44,837 nucleotides of DNA, from assembly GCA_025351765.1 (NCBI GenBank), contig JANXVH010000108.1, positions 1-44,837 of the forward strand, written 5' to 3'. A program made the translations under genes and the position numbers. The DNA comes from Pedobacter sp. (GTDB taxonomy: Bacteria > Bacteroidota > Bacteroidia > Sphingobacteriales > Sphingobacteriaceae). A model generated the notes under the pieces. The model was not told the origin of the DNA. It made no database searches and saw only the letters and a list, made by a program, of their open reading frames with translations. Of the stretch, positions 29,010 to 37,810 are shown in pieces (the first letter of the stretch is position 1; each line of letters begins with the position of its first letter).

Positions 29010-30527
29010 TTATTGCTCTAAAGACGTTCGGTGTTCCAGCATTACAACTTTATATCCACCTTTGGATTTAAAATAGAACATCAGCAGTAAGTAACTTACT
29101 AGCATAATTAGTGGGAAGATCACAATATAGCGTAATGCCTCTTTCTTAGCGCCGTCTCTAATGCTCGTCACCGTAGTTTGATCTGCTGGAGTTGCGCTCG
29201 CAAGCTTGGCCTGATTTAGGGCCTTATATTCGCCAAAAAGACTTGTTTTCTGTTCGGTTACATACGTACTATGTATAGCGGTATTATTGGATACGTCATA
29301 TTTTGCAATCTTCTGATCTACTGATTTGTCCTGAATAAATCCCAATATTCCAGCACCAATTACCCCGGCCGCAATCATTCCTAGACCGCCTGTTATGTTT
29401 AAGGTTAGCGCTCCGCCTTTTGGGAATTGCTCAGAAACTAACCCTAGCATCGTTGGCCAAAAGAAAGATTTAGCCAAGCCATAAATCGTGGCAGCTACGA
29501 GGATCATAATTCCGGTTGAGGCCGATAGCATATACAATCCAATTACAGCAACACCAGAACACAGCGCTAAAAGGCCAAGCGACGATATTTTATGTGTTAA
29601 TGGTCCGGCAAAGAAACGTAATACAAACATAATTGCCGAAGTATAAACCAGAACCCAACCTGCCTGTAGGCCAATCTTTGTCATCTCAGGCGACATTAAG
29701 TCGGTAATCCAACTATCTGTTCCAAGTTCGGTTGTTGCCAGTGGGATCATTACCAGTAGGAGGATAATAAACAGCGGCCGACCAAAACTCCGTGTGTAAA
29801 AGCCAAACCCTCCGGTTATCAAGAGTGTGATGATTACGTTAGTGGTAGTAGACCATCCAAATACTGCTCCTAGTTGGAAAATGATCAGTGCTACAATAAT
29901 CAGTGCGCCACCAGCGCCAACTTCCTGCAACATTTCTTTATAAGTTACACCAGCCTGCACACGTTCGTTAAGTGGAAACTTACGGCTTAGGCTCATCACG
30001 CCATAAATAACTGTGGGGATCAGGATCAGCGCAATCTTATATTCCCAGCGTGTATGCACACCAAGCATTAATGCCATTACACCTCCAAGTACCAATCCGC
30101 CAGCCCATCCGGCATGGAGGATACTGAGCCATTTAATTTTCTGTTTAGGGAACATCGTGGCCACTACCGGATTAGCAACTGCTTCAACAGTTCCATTACC
30201 TATAGCTACAATGAACGAACCAATATAAAGCATCCAATAGCCAGTCGCAAAAATAGTTAGGAATGCTGATGCAACATGGCAAACCACTGCAAATATCATT
30301 GCCGTTTTGTAACCGATCTTGTCAATCACCAAACTAAATAGTACAATGCTGATAGCAAATGGCCACAGACCTACACCTGCAATTTCTCCAAGCTGTGTTT
30401 GTGTTAAGTTAAAGTCTACACCCCATTGCGGCAATATCAGCGCGCGAAGGATGAAGCCAAAAGCTGTGGTTACTAATGATATGAAACACGCATAAAAGAG
30501 TTTCATATCAACTTTTGAATTTGACAT
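29010..30527 (-). CDS. MFS permease of the carbohydrate operon
   Basis: The 505-residue protein has about 12 membrane helices, with NGTVEAVANPVVATMF in the fourth-fifth helix region, typical of sugar and nucleoside MFS permeases of Bacteroidota. It is longer than the usual 400-450 residues because of a hydrophilic stretch of about 70 residues between the last two helices (around DKSVDQKIAKYDVSNNTAIH to AKKEALRY). It lies 27 bases after the ThuA/propeller gene and 2 bases before the isomerase gene, so it probably imports the substrate or product of the pathway. The transported sugar cannot be read from sequence. Confidence 0.88.
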   Translation of the reverse strand: MSNSKVDMKLFYACFISLVTTAFGFILRALILPQWGVDFNLTQTQLGEIAGVGLWPFAISIVLFSLVIDKIGYKTAMIFAVVCHVASAFLTIFATGYWMLYIGSFIVAIGNGTVEAVANPVVATMFPKQKIKWLSILHAGWAGGLVLGGVMALMLGVHTRWEYKIALILIPTVIYGVMSLSRKFPLNERVQAGVTYKEMLQEVGAGGALIIVALIIFQLGAVFGWSTTTNVIITLLITGGFGFYTRSFGRPLFIILLLVMIPLATTELGTDSWITDLMSPEMTKIGLQAGWVLVYTSAIMFVLRFFAGPLTHKISSLGLLALCSGVAVIGLYMLSASTGIMILVAATIYGLAKSFFWPTMLGLVSEQFPKGGALTLNITGGLGMIAAGVIGAGILGFIQDKSVDQKIAKYDVSNNTAIHSTYVTEQKTSLFGEYKALNQAKLASATPADQTTVTSIRDGAKKEALRYIVIFPLIMLVSYLLLMFYFKSKGGYKVVMLEHRTSLEQ

Positions 30528-30554
30528 GGTTAATAGATTAGGTTTATATTTTGG

Positions 30555-33500
30555 TTATTTAATTACTTTCATTACTCCATTCATAATTCTCCAGTGTCCT
30601 GGAAATGAGCAAATGAACGGATAATTTCCAACCGAAGCCGGCACTTTAAACTTTAATTTAAATGATTCCTCGGGATTTACTAAAGGTGTATGAAATAATA
30701 CCTCAGGCATTACCGGAACATACTGTTTATCTGCACCTTTAGGATCCTGCGCCAATTTATCTGCTGCAGCACCCACTTTTTCCATGCTTCCTTTTTGTAA
30801 GATTAAAAAGTTATGCTGCATAAAGTCGATGTTGGCAAATACTATTTCCACTGTACTGCCAGCTTTTACCGTGAAGGTTTGGGTTGCAAACTTCATCGCA
30901 TTTACTATCGGAGTAATTCTAATGGTCTGATCTGGCTTAGTATCTGAATTAACAGTTTTAACTGTTTTTGTGCCATCATTTTTCGGCGCAACGGTTTGCT
31001 GATCAATAACAGCTGTTTTAACGTGTCTACCAATGGCTATTTTCAAAGCTTCATTAATCCACCTGTCGCCGCTGTTTTGTGTGTTCTTTTCAGCTGCCTT
31101 CAATTCATCAGTAAGTGATGGCGATGGTGGGAGTTCAGAAATCTTCAAGATCGCAGCAAGCCGGGTATTCAGGTTGGCGTCGTTTAGCAATCCGGCTCCA
31201 TGTATCGCTGTAAGCGATGCTGAATTATTGGGTAACACTTGAAGTGCAGCTTTTCTAACCCCAGCTGATGGATGCGACAATGCCTCAACCGCAACCGTAA
31301 ATGCTTCCGGTTCAGCATACATTTCCAAACCTTGTAATGTCCAAAGCGCATGTATTGCTGCGGGGTTGATGCCTAGTTCATCTACTTTTTTATCCCTTAT
31401 CAATTTATAGAGTTCAGGAGCAATTGCTTTATTTCCAGATTCTACTATCAGTCTTTGTGCAGTTGTTCTCCAGAACATATTATCGCTTTGTAATCCGCCA
31501 AGCAATGACTTTGGATCTTTCTTATCAAGTGATTTAATCTTCGCAGCAGTTGCGTTATTGTAAACGATCTTATAGATCCTGCCGTGTGTTCTATCGCGTA
31601 AAGGGTTGATGTAGGCATTTCCTTTCCCATTCTCAAATCCTGGTGGAGTTGGGTTATGCTGTATAATAAAATTATACCAGTCCAGCATCCAAACGGCGCC
31701 ATCCGGACCAACATCAGTTTGCACCGGGCCAAACCATTCATCCGCACTAGCCACTAAATTCCATCCATCTTGTTCAGCAAATCCAGATCCATTAGGCTCT
31801 AATATGGCTTGGTGCACCACTCTTCCTGTAGGTTCATTTACAAAGGCAATTCTGTTCCAATATGCTTTAGGAAAATTCCTTGCTGTATACAAACTATGAC
31901 CCGCCGCCGCGGTAAAACCATTAAATACATCAACCTGGCGCAGGTTTTTGGTTACAACGTGCATAGCATAATGTCCGTCTATTTTATCAATAGCCTTGTT
32001 AACTGCCTGTCCTATCTTTGACAATGCAGGGCTCGGTATACCTAGAAATGCACTGTGGGTATTATTTGCGGTAGATAAAAAAACGTCGTTGTTTTCAGAA
32101 AAGCCAAGTCCCCAGGTGTTATTACTAGTGCCACCAAGGTATTCTAGGTTTTTGCCGTTAACATCGAAATGATAAACACCTTGGCTAAACTTAACATCCT
32201 GATCTCCAACTTTACCGTTGTATCCAGAATAACCTACAGTTCCCCATATCTTGTTATCCATTCCATACTTTAGACTTGACGGACCAGCATGTGTATCAAA
32301 TGTACCCCATCCTGTTATTATTTTCTCCCTAATGTCTGCTTTATCGTCTCCATCAGTATCCTTTAAAAAAATAAAGTCTGGTGCCTGCGCAATAATTACG
32401 CCCCCATTTGCAAATACAATGCTAGTCGGAATATTAAGCTTGTCAGCAAAAACGGTAAACTTATCGGCCTTACCATCGCCATTTGTGTCTTCACATATTT
32501 TTATACGATCCAATCCCTCACCTTTTACATCCCTCACTGTGTTCGGGTAATCTATAGTTTCCACAATCCATAACCTTCCGCGCTCGTCCCATGCCATTGC
32601 TATAGGCTTTTCAATATCAGGCTCAGATGCAAAAAGCTGCATTTTAAAGTCTACCGGTACCTGGGTTAGCAATTGAGATTCCTTTGAACTCAGCGGAGCC
32701 TGCAACTGGAAACCACCTTCTCTTTTTTCGTAATTAGGAAGCTTGGCGTCAGAATAGGAAGCTGTTGGCTTGTCAAGTTTTTCCCATTGTTTTTTTGCTG
32801 CGTCATTCACTGCCCACAGCAGGCCGTTTTGTAATAACTTTAAAAAGCCAGAGTTCTTCCAGGTGCGTTCATCATGCCCATAGGCAGTGTAAAACACCTT
32901 TCCTTTACCATAATTCTTTACCCAGGTGTAAGGCTCATGATGTGTTCCCTCTACACGTTCTGTAAGCACGTGGATGTCTTTTGCAAGCTTGGTATGCACA
33001 TAAGTCTCATCCCAGGTAGTAAAGGGAACGAGGCCCTTCATTATCGGATGCTTGGCATCTACTATTGTTTCAACAAAGGTGTCTGTCTTATGTTCCTTAA
33101 ACTGTCCGCCAACCATATTGATGTACTCTGGCGAGTTCTGAAAACAGAATGAAGCGCAGTGAACGGGAATAAAGGCTTTTCCGCTTTTCACATAATCTAA
33201 CAAAGCTTTCTCCTGTGCTCCAGTAATGGTATCATGGTTAGCGTAGATCATCAACCCATCATACTTGGCTAGGTTGCCCGTATTTAAATCGTTAGGATCT
33301 GTAGTATAAGAGATATTGATCCCGTTCTTGAAGAAATCCTGCGATACGATCTCTGCAAATTTCTCAGAATTGTGATGTTCGCTTTTATGTCCAAGCAGTA
33401 GTATTTCTAGTCGGCGTGGTTTACTGTCTATAATAAAGCTGCCTTTAAAGTTAATAGCGGCGGCAAAAAGGATGACAATAATGGCCAGGTACTTTCTCAT
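30555..33500 (-). CDS. Exported ThuA - propeller (PVC-type dehydrogenase) - HEAT - cupredoxin protein
   Basis: The 981-residue protein starts with a signal-like hydrophobic segment (residues 4-18). A ThuA-type domain follows at about 30-245 (IPVHCASFCFQNSPEY, GHDERTW). A PVC-type membrane-bound dehydrogenase/beta-propeller domain covers about 285-650 (IAMAWDERGRLWIVETIDYP, EDTNGDGKADKF), then HEAT-like repeats at about 690-830. The C-terminal 125 residues form an azurin-like cupredoxin with ligands H896, C964, H969 and M973, matching the Cx4Hx3M spacing of azurin. The heme motif CxxCH common in this group is absent. It is the first gene of the operon, divergent from the AraC regulator. Confidence 0.88.
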   Translation of the reverse strand: MRKYLAIIVILFAAAINFKGSFIIDSKPRRLEILLLGHKSEHHNSEKFAEIVSQDFFKNGINISYTTDPNDLNTGNLAKYDGLMIYANHDTITGAQEKALLDYVKSGKAFIPVHCASFCFQNSPEYINMVGGQFKEHKTDTFVETIVDAKHPIMKGLVPFTTWDETYVHTKLAKDIHVLTERVEGTHHEPYTWVKNYGKGKVFYTAYGHDERTWKNSGFLKLLQNGLLWAVNDAAKKQWEKLDKPTASYSDAKLPNYEKREGGFQLQAPLSSKESQLLTQVPVDFKMQLFASEPDIEKPIAMAWDERGRLWIVETIDYPNTVRDVKGEGLDRIKICEDTNGDGKADKFTVFADKLNIPTSIVFANGGVIIAQAPDFIFLKDTDGDDKADIREKIITGWGTFDTHAGPSSLKYGMDNKIWGTVGYSGYNGKVGDQDVKFSQGVYHFDVNGKNLEYLGGTSNNTWGLGFSENNDVFLSTANNTHSAFLGIPSPALSKIGQAVNKAIDKIDGHYAMHVVTKNLRQVDVFNGFTAAAGHSLYTARNFPKAYWNRIAFVNEPTGRVVHQAILEPNGSGFAEQDGWNLVASADEWFGPVQTDVGPDGAVWMLDWYNFIIQHNPTPPGFENGKGNAYINPLRDRTHGRIYKIVYNNATAAKIKSLDKKDPKSLLGGLQSDNMFWRTTAQRLIVESGNKAIAPELYKLIRDKKVDELGINPAAIHALWTLQGLEMYAEPEAFTVAVEALSHPSAGVRKAALQVLPNNSASLTAIHGAGLLNDANLNTRLAAILKISELPPSPSLTDELKAAEKNTQNSGDRWINEALKIAIGRHVKTAVIDQQTVAPKNDGTKTVKTVNSDTKPDQTIRITPIVNAMKFATQTFTVKAGSTVEIVFANIDFMQHNFLILQKGSMEKVGAAADKLAQDPKGADKQYVPVMPEVLFHTPLVNPEESFKLKFKVPASVGNYPFICSFPGHWRIMNGVMKVIK

Positions 33501-33643
33501 AATTAAGAATAATTTGGTTAGAATTTAGTATATCTAATCTCAGTAATTCAATGTGTAAAACCTTTTACTTTTTTATCCAATACCGACTGTATTTTGTCAT
33601 TTATTTTGTTATTTTTAGGTATTCAAATGCAATTATATAGTTT

Positions 33644-34513
33644 ATGAAAGTTGCTGTTCACAAATCAGAGGTTCCGCAAACCCAAATGTTTGTGGTAAAG
33701 GAGCTAGAGGATAAACATTTTGATCCAGTATGGCATTCACATTCAGAGTATCAGCTTTTTGTTGTGCTTAATGGAACAGGAACACGGTTTATTGGCGATA
33801 GTATAAAGGCTTTTGAACCCGGAGAATTAGTTTTTACTGGATCTGATCTTCCGCATCTATGGCGTAGTGATGAGGCATACTTTAAAAAGGAGAGTTTGCT
33901 GGGCATACAAGGAATAGTGATTTACCTTAAAGAAAATTTTCTTGGACAGGATATGATGGAAAAGGAAGAAATGGCACAACTTAAAAAGCTCTTCAAGCGA
34001 AGCGCACGCGGACTGGAGTTTTACGGTCGGGAAAAAGAGCGTGTTATCCTAATGATGAAAGAACTATTGCAACTTGGCGGATTAGAGAGTGTTATCCAAC
34101 TGCTCAGCATTCTGCTCTCCTTGTCTCAGTCTAAAGAATACCATTATATTTCCCATACCATATACACCGGACCGTTTAACAAAAACGAAACCGACAGGAT
34201 GAATAAGGTATATGAGTATTCCCTGCAAAATTTCCGGAAAAAGATTGTGTTAACAGATTTGGCCGCAATGCTTTTTATGACTCCCACTTCCTTCAGCAGG
34301 TATTTTACCATACGCAATAATAAAACCTTTTCCAGGTTCATTGCAGAGCTAAGAATAAAACATGCTTGTAAACTACTTACAGAAACTGATCTCCCTGTTT
34401 CCAATGTTAGTTACGAATGCGGTTTCAATACCCTCTCCAATTTTAACAAGCAATTTAAAGAAATCATGCTCAAAAAGCCCTCAGTTTACAAACAGGAGTT
34501 CATGAAACTATAA
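33644..34513 (+). CDS. AraC-family transcriptional regulator
   Basis: The 289-residue protein has an N-terminal cupin-type sensor (WHSHSEYQLFVVLNGTGTRFIG, about residues 30-80). The C-terminal double helix-turn-helix runs from about 190 to 286, with LTDLAAMLFMTPTSFSRYF and VSNVSYECGFNTLSNFNKQFK. This is the AraC/XylS layout. It is transcribed away from the ThuA/propeller gene across a 143-base gap, so it most likely controls the carbohydrate operon in response to a sugar. No cognate operator could be assigned. There is no transmembrane segment, so it is a one-component cytoplasmic regulator. Confidence 0.93.
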   Translation: MKVAVHKSEVPQTQMFVVKELEDKHFDPVWHSHSEYQLFVVLNGTGTRFIGDSIKAFEPGELVFTGSDLPHLWRSDEAYFKKESLLGIQGIVIYLKENFLGQDMMEKEEMAQLKKLFKRSARGLEFYGREKERVILMMKELLQLGGLESVIQLLSILLSLSQSKEYHYISHTIYTGPFNKNETDRMNKVYEYSLQNFRKKIVLTDLAAMLFMTPTSFSRYFTIRNNKTFSRFIAELRIKHACKLLTETDLPVSNVSYECGFNTLSNFNKQFKEIMLKKPSVYKQEFMKL

Positions 34514-34539
34514 TATTATACTTATCTTGGTCAAGAGAA

Positions 34540-35214
34540 ATGGCAGTAAACAACCGAACTATACTATCTATTTGCACATTAATAATACTGGCATTAATGG
34601 CTTTTTCGGGTAAATCTCAAACCCTAAATGGCACCTATGTTTTTGATGCAAAAGTATCCGTTACTAAGCTAATTTTCAGCGGTACTAAATTCAAAGAGCA
34701 ATCTATAATAGATGGCTACAATTTATTTGGAGAGGGAACATACAGTATTATTGCCAATAAACTTGTTCTACAATATATAAAGGCGGTTAACAAAGACTCT
34801 TCTTCCTATCAATTAACTGCTGCTGATAAATTTAGTAATGAATATTCAGGAGTGGTGACAATTAAAGTACTGGCGGATTCTGTTCCTAATGCGGCAACGG
34901 TTACGTTTACAGATAGTGTAGGAAGACCTATTTCTGGTATGCAAACAGACAATCAGGGCAATGTTACAGCAATGGTTTATAACGCTACACCCGCCAAAGC
35001 AATCAGTATTGCAGTAGTAGCATTTGAAACAGTTACCATTCCCATAAACAGGTTAACACGGAAAATAAGCGACTTAAAAGTGAACATGAAAATGCAAACC
35101 AAGAACCGTTATAGACCTCCCGGAGCTGTTGAATATCAAATTCTGAATCAGACAAAAGACAAGCTTTTATTGCAAAACGAGCAAAAGCAGCAATTATTTA
35201 AAAAGGTAAATTAA
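34540..35214 (+). CDS. Secreted protein of unknown function
   Basis: The 224-residue protein begins with a signal peptide (MAVNNRTILSICTLIILALMAFSGKSQ). It then has a strand-rich N-terminal part and a segment VTFTDSVGRPISGMQTDNQG at about 121-140, resembling the beta-sandwich repeats of carboxypeptidase-regulatory-like or Cna-B domains. A basic Gln-rich C-terminus ends in KQQLFKKVN. I do not recognise a named family. It lies 26 bases after the AraC gene on the same strand and may be cotranscribed with it, but the link is positional only. Confidence 0.75.
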   Translation: MAVNNRTILSICTLIILALMAFSGKSQTLNGTYVFDAKVSVTKLIFSGTKFKEQSIIDGYNLFGEGTYSIIANKLVLQYIKAVNKDSSSYQLTAADKFSNEYSGVVTIKVLADSVPNAATVTFTDSVGRPISGMQTDNQGNVTAMVYNATPAKAISIAVVAFETVTIPINRLTRKISDLKVNMKMQTKNRYRPPGAVEYQILNQTKDKLLLQNEQKQQLFKKVN

Positions 35215-35243
35215 AGTTAAATAACCTGCAATCTTTACATCCC

Positions 35244-35276
35244 TTGCCTTACAAATCTTAAAAGCAGTTATATTTG
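35244..35276 (+). promoter_or_regulatory. Bacteroidota-type promoter before the DUF4369 lipoprotein
   Basis: TTG at 35244-35246 and TATATTTG at 35269-35276 fit the TTG/TAnnTTTG pattern with a 22-base spacer. The box lies 17 bases before the ATG of the lipoprotein gene. Match and spacing were judged by eye. Confidence 0.5.
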
Positions 35277-35293
35277 AGTGATCAATATAAGCG

Positions 35294-36097
35294 ATGAAAA
35301 ATTATTTAGGAGCCATTGCTCTAATGTGTTTGTTGATAGTACAGGGATGTAAGCAAGAGGGGAGCTATGAAGTTTCTGGAAATCTGAATTTACCCGATGG
35401 TGCAGCGGTAACGCTATGGCCGGATGATCACGCTCATCAGGTTGCGGGTACATCAATAGCCAATAATAAGTTCGATATTAATGTGGATGGGATTCCAGAA
35501 GGAGTTTACGATTTGATTGTAAGCTGGCCAGACCCCAATTTCCTTGCTACCAAAACAAAAAACGGGAGCTTTCTTGCTACGCCAGATTCCTTAACTGCCA
35601 ATGTGAGGCTTTATCTTGAACCTGGAAATGATTACGCGTTATCCAGCCCTGTTAACAACTATAAAACGGTGTATGCCCCAACTACTGCTAATCAACATCC
35701 ATATCCTTTGGCTGTAGCTACATCTTCCCTCAATACGAAAGAGTTGCATCAGATATTGGATCTAAAGGAAAAGATCACCTTTGCTTACCGGAGAAAATTG
35801 GATAGTTTAGATGTGATTGGCAAAGCATTATTGGCTAAAAATGATGAACCCAACTACGGAAAAATAATGACCGAGTACGAAGGACTTGGTAAAAGTTTTC
35901 ATGAAAGGGAACAGTTCAAGGCAACGGAGAATTTCATTAATAGCCACAGATCATCTGCAATAAGCGCTTATCTTATCGCTACTGCGCCAAATTTAAAGGA
36001 GGAGAAAGCCTATTTTAAAGCGGCTTTATTGCATTTGGATCCCAAGTTGAAAGATATCCCTTACGCAAAAGAAGCAAAAAGAAGAACTTCTTTATAA
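35294..36097 (+). CDS. DUF4369-like lipoprotein without a thioredoxin domain
   Basis: The 267-residue protein has a lipoprotein signal peptide ending in VQGC (cysteine 19). The N-terminal domain, EVSGNLNLPDGAAVTLWPDDHAHQVAG, resembles DUF4369. The second half is a helical segment (about 150-260, KEKITFAYRRKLDSLDVIG...). DUF4369 lipoproteins in Bacteroidota often continue into a C-terminal TlpA/thioredoxin domain, giving about 350-380 residues. This one stops just where that domain would begin, with no CxxC. It could be a natural short form or a loss of the domain. A TTG/TAnnTTTG promoter sits upstream, and an inverted repeat follows the stop. Confidence 0.8.
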   Translation: MKNYLGAIALMCLLIVQGCKQEGSYEVSGNLNLPDGAAVTLWPDDHAHQVAGTSIANNKFDINVDGIPEGVYDLIVSWPDPNFLATKTKNGSFLATPDSLTANVRLYLEPGNDYALSSPVNNYKTVYAPTTANQHPYPLAVATSSLNTKELHQILDLKEKITFAYRRKLDSLDVIGKALLAKNDEPNYGKIMTEYEGLGKSFHEREQFKATENFINSHRSSAISAYLIATAPNLKEEKAYFKAALLHLDPKLKDIPYAKEAKRRTSL

Positions 36098-36098
36098 T

Positions 36099-36115
36099 TG
36101 ATTGAAATTCAATCA
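36099..36115. promoter_or_regulatory. 17-base inverted repeat before the TPR gene
   Basis: TGATTGAA and TTCAATCA flank a single A, 36 bases before the ATG at 36152. The form is like an operator for a dimeric regulator, but no regulator is known and it may be chance. Confidence 0.25.
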
Positions 36116-36151
36116 TCTATTTTACTATTTTTAGCTAACCAAATCTATAAC

Positions 36152-37180
36152 ATGAAACAGGTAGCGCTTATCCTATTATTTTTTATTTCAACTGCTGTAA
36201 TGGCGCAGGAAAAATCTCCCGCCCGTTTGCTGGTTGAAGAAGGTGTTAAACTCCACGATGAGAAAAAATATCCTGAAGCAATAGCAAAGTATAAGGAAGC
36301 ATTAAAACTGGAGCCAGATAATGCCAATGCCAATTATGAGCTGGCATTTACCTTGTTTGCAACCAATTCCAGCAAAGAAGCCATTCCTTATCTACTGGCG
36401 CTTGTTAAGAAAAAAAGCGCTGTTCAAGTCTCCGCTTATGATATGCTTGGCAGTATTTACGATGATCAAAAAGAGACAGACAAAGCCATTGAATATTTTA
36501 ATTTGGGTATCAAGACAGACCCTTCTTACCAACGTTTATATTACAATCTTGCGTTAACTTATGCCAAAGTAAATAAAAATAAAGAGGCGATGGAACAATT
36601 GGAAAAGTCATTAAGCCTGGATCCCGGCCATGCCAGCAGTCATAGATTGTATGCCGTAGTTGCTAAAGCTGAACCGGGAAACAATATTAAAGCTTTGCTG
36701 GCTTACTATAATTTTCTAATGCTGGAGCCCGCAACTGGAAGATCCGCACAGGCATTTAAAGAACTGCAAGAGCTCCTTAATTCTGGCAATTCTAAAAAGG
36801 ATGGTGTTAATACAATCACCTTGGGTGCCAGTTCAAAAGATACAGATTTAAATACTGCTAATCTTGCTATAGCTCTTGCATCAAATAGTGCCGGAGCAAT
36901 TCCAGGTGTAACAGAACAAGATAAATTTGCCGGACAATTGAGTTTAATATTTAAAATCGTTGGTCAAATATCTGAGAAGAAGAAGGATAAAGGTTTTTTC
37001 TGGAAGTTCTATGCAGATTATTTTTATGCCTTGTCCAGTACAGATTTCGTTCCTGTTGCCACAAAGTTGGTAAGTTTCAGTTCTAACCCTGAAGAAACCA
37101 AGACCTGGGTAAGCAGTCATCAAGAACAATTTAAAGGATTGTCAGAATGGGTAAAGCAAAATTCCAGAAAGTTAAATTAA
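36152..37180 (+). CDS. Secreted TPR-repeat protein
   Basis: The 342-residue protein has a signal peptide (MKQVALILLFFISTAVMA, then QEK) and several tetratricopeptide repeats between about residues 25 and 200 (KYPEAIAKYKEALKLEPDNA, KAIEYFNLGIKTDPSYQRLYY, EAMEQLEKSLSLDPGHAS). The C-terminal third, without repeats, is helical. TPR proteins serve as protein-binding scaffolds; the partner is unknown. I chose ATG 36152 because it begins a clear signal peptide; an upstream TTG at 36098 would add a nonconserved extension across an inverted repeat. The last four bases overlap the end of the convergent gene at 37177. Confidence 0.85.
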   Translation: MKQVALILLFFISTAVMAQEKSPARLLVEEGVKLHDEKKYPEAIAKYKEALKLEPDNANANYELAFTLFATNSSKEAIPYLLALVKKKSAVQVSAYDMLGSIYDDQKETDKAIEYFNLGIKTDPSYQRLYYNLALTYAKVNKNKEAMEQLEKSLSLDPGHASSHRLYAVVAKAEPGNNIKALLAYYNFLMLEPATGRSAQAFKELQELLNSGNSKKDGVNTITLGASSKDTDLNTANLAIALASNSAGAIPGVTEQDKFAGQLSLIFKIVGQISEKKKDKGFFWKFYADYFYALSSTDFVPVATKLVSFSSNPEETKTWVSSHQEQFKGLSEWVKQNSRKLN

Positions 37181-37515
37181 GACAATAATTCCCTATAGAG
37201 AGGCCAGTAGGTTTTGCCAATCATTGGGGTATTTACTGCCTTCACTATAGTTTCAGTATATAGGCTTTCACTAACTACTTTAAATTTACCCTCAATTGTT
37301 TTTCGGGATCCCTTCTCGGTAACCAGGTAGAAAGTAAAATTGCCGTTTTCAAATACTTTAACATTTCGCGGACTTGGATTTGATCCTTTGTTCCCTCCAT
37401 AATTAAATTCCTTTAACTCCCAAACTCCATCCAATATGGTTTGTTCAGCAAATGGCTTAAAACTGGATAGGGTGCTTGCTACAAGTAGCAATAAGATAAC
37501 TAATTTGAATTTCAT
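37177..37515 (-). CDS. Small secreted protein, lipocalin-like
   Basis: The 112-residue protein starts with a signal peptide (MKFKLVILLLLVASTLSSFKPFA). The rest reads as a short beta-barrel-like domain with GVWELKEFNYGG and SRKTIEGKFKVVSESLYTE, reminiscent of lipocalin-like small exported proteins in Bacteroidota. I do not recognise a named family, and the fold is a guess from the W-x-L and strand pattern. It is convergent with the TPR gene (4-base overlap of 3' ends). It stands alone on the minus strand. Confidence 0.7.
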   Translation of the reverse strand: MKFKLVILLLLVASTLSSFKPFAEQTILDGVWELKEFNYGGNKGSNPSPRNVKVFENGNFTFYLVTEKGSRKTIEGKFKVVSESLYTETIVKAVNTPMIGKTYWPLYRELLS

Positions 37516-37526
37516 ACATTAACCAT

Positions 37527-37558
37527 TTGGTGACTAAAGATATAAAAACTTAAATTTG
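37527..37558 (+). promoter_or_regulatory. Bacteroidota-type promoter before a small membrane ORF
   Basis: TTG at 37527-37529 (part of TTTG) and TAAATTTG at 37551-37558 match the -33/-7 consensus with a 21-base spacer. The box lies 28 bases before the ATG at 37587, which supports a transcribed small gene there. Confidence 0.5.
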
Positions 37559-37586
37559 ATCCATAATCTAAGTACATAAAATACAG

Positions 37587-37709
37587 ATGACTAAGTTCAA
37601 ATATGTTTTAGCCGCAATATCAATAATACTTTTAATCATCGTAATTGTCTTAAAAAATAGCAGGCATAAGGGTAGAGAAGGGCAAGTAATTATATCCACC
37701 AAGCCATAG
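37587..37709 (+). CDS. Small single-pass membrane protein (40 residues)
   Basis: This short frame encodes MTKFKYVLAAISIILLIIVI followed by a basic tail (LKNSRHKGREGQV...). The first 22 residues form one hydrophobic helix, and the positive charges after it suggest a cytoplasmic C-terminus. A good TTG/TAnnTTTG promoter pair lies 28 bases upstream, and no other gene uses this strand here. It is too short to be recognised from a family. Coding status is plausible but unproven. Confidence 0.45.
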   Translation: MTKFKYVLAAISIILLIIVIVLKNSRHKGREGQVIISTKP

Positions 37710-37810
37710 CAATTCCTCGCTCATTAAAAAATTAATTTGTTCTGTCCCCATTCAGGCCGTTTCAGTTGTCTTTGTTTTTGAGGCGATTAATAAGTTGCAA
37801 GTCCAGAATA

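Noticed and set aside
30555..33500. Heme-binding CxxCH site in the propeller protein
   Set aside because: No CxxCH occurs; the only close cysteine pair is CASFC in the ThuA domain.
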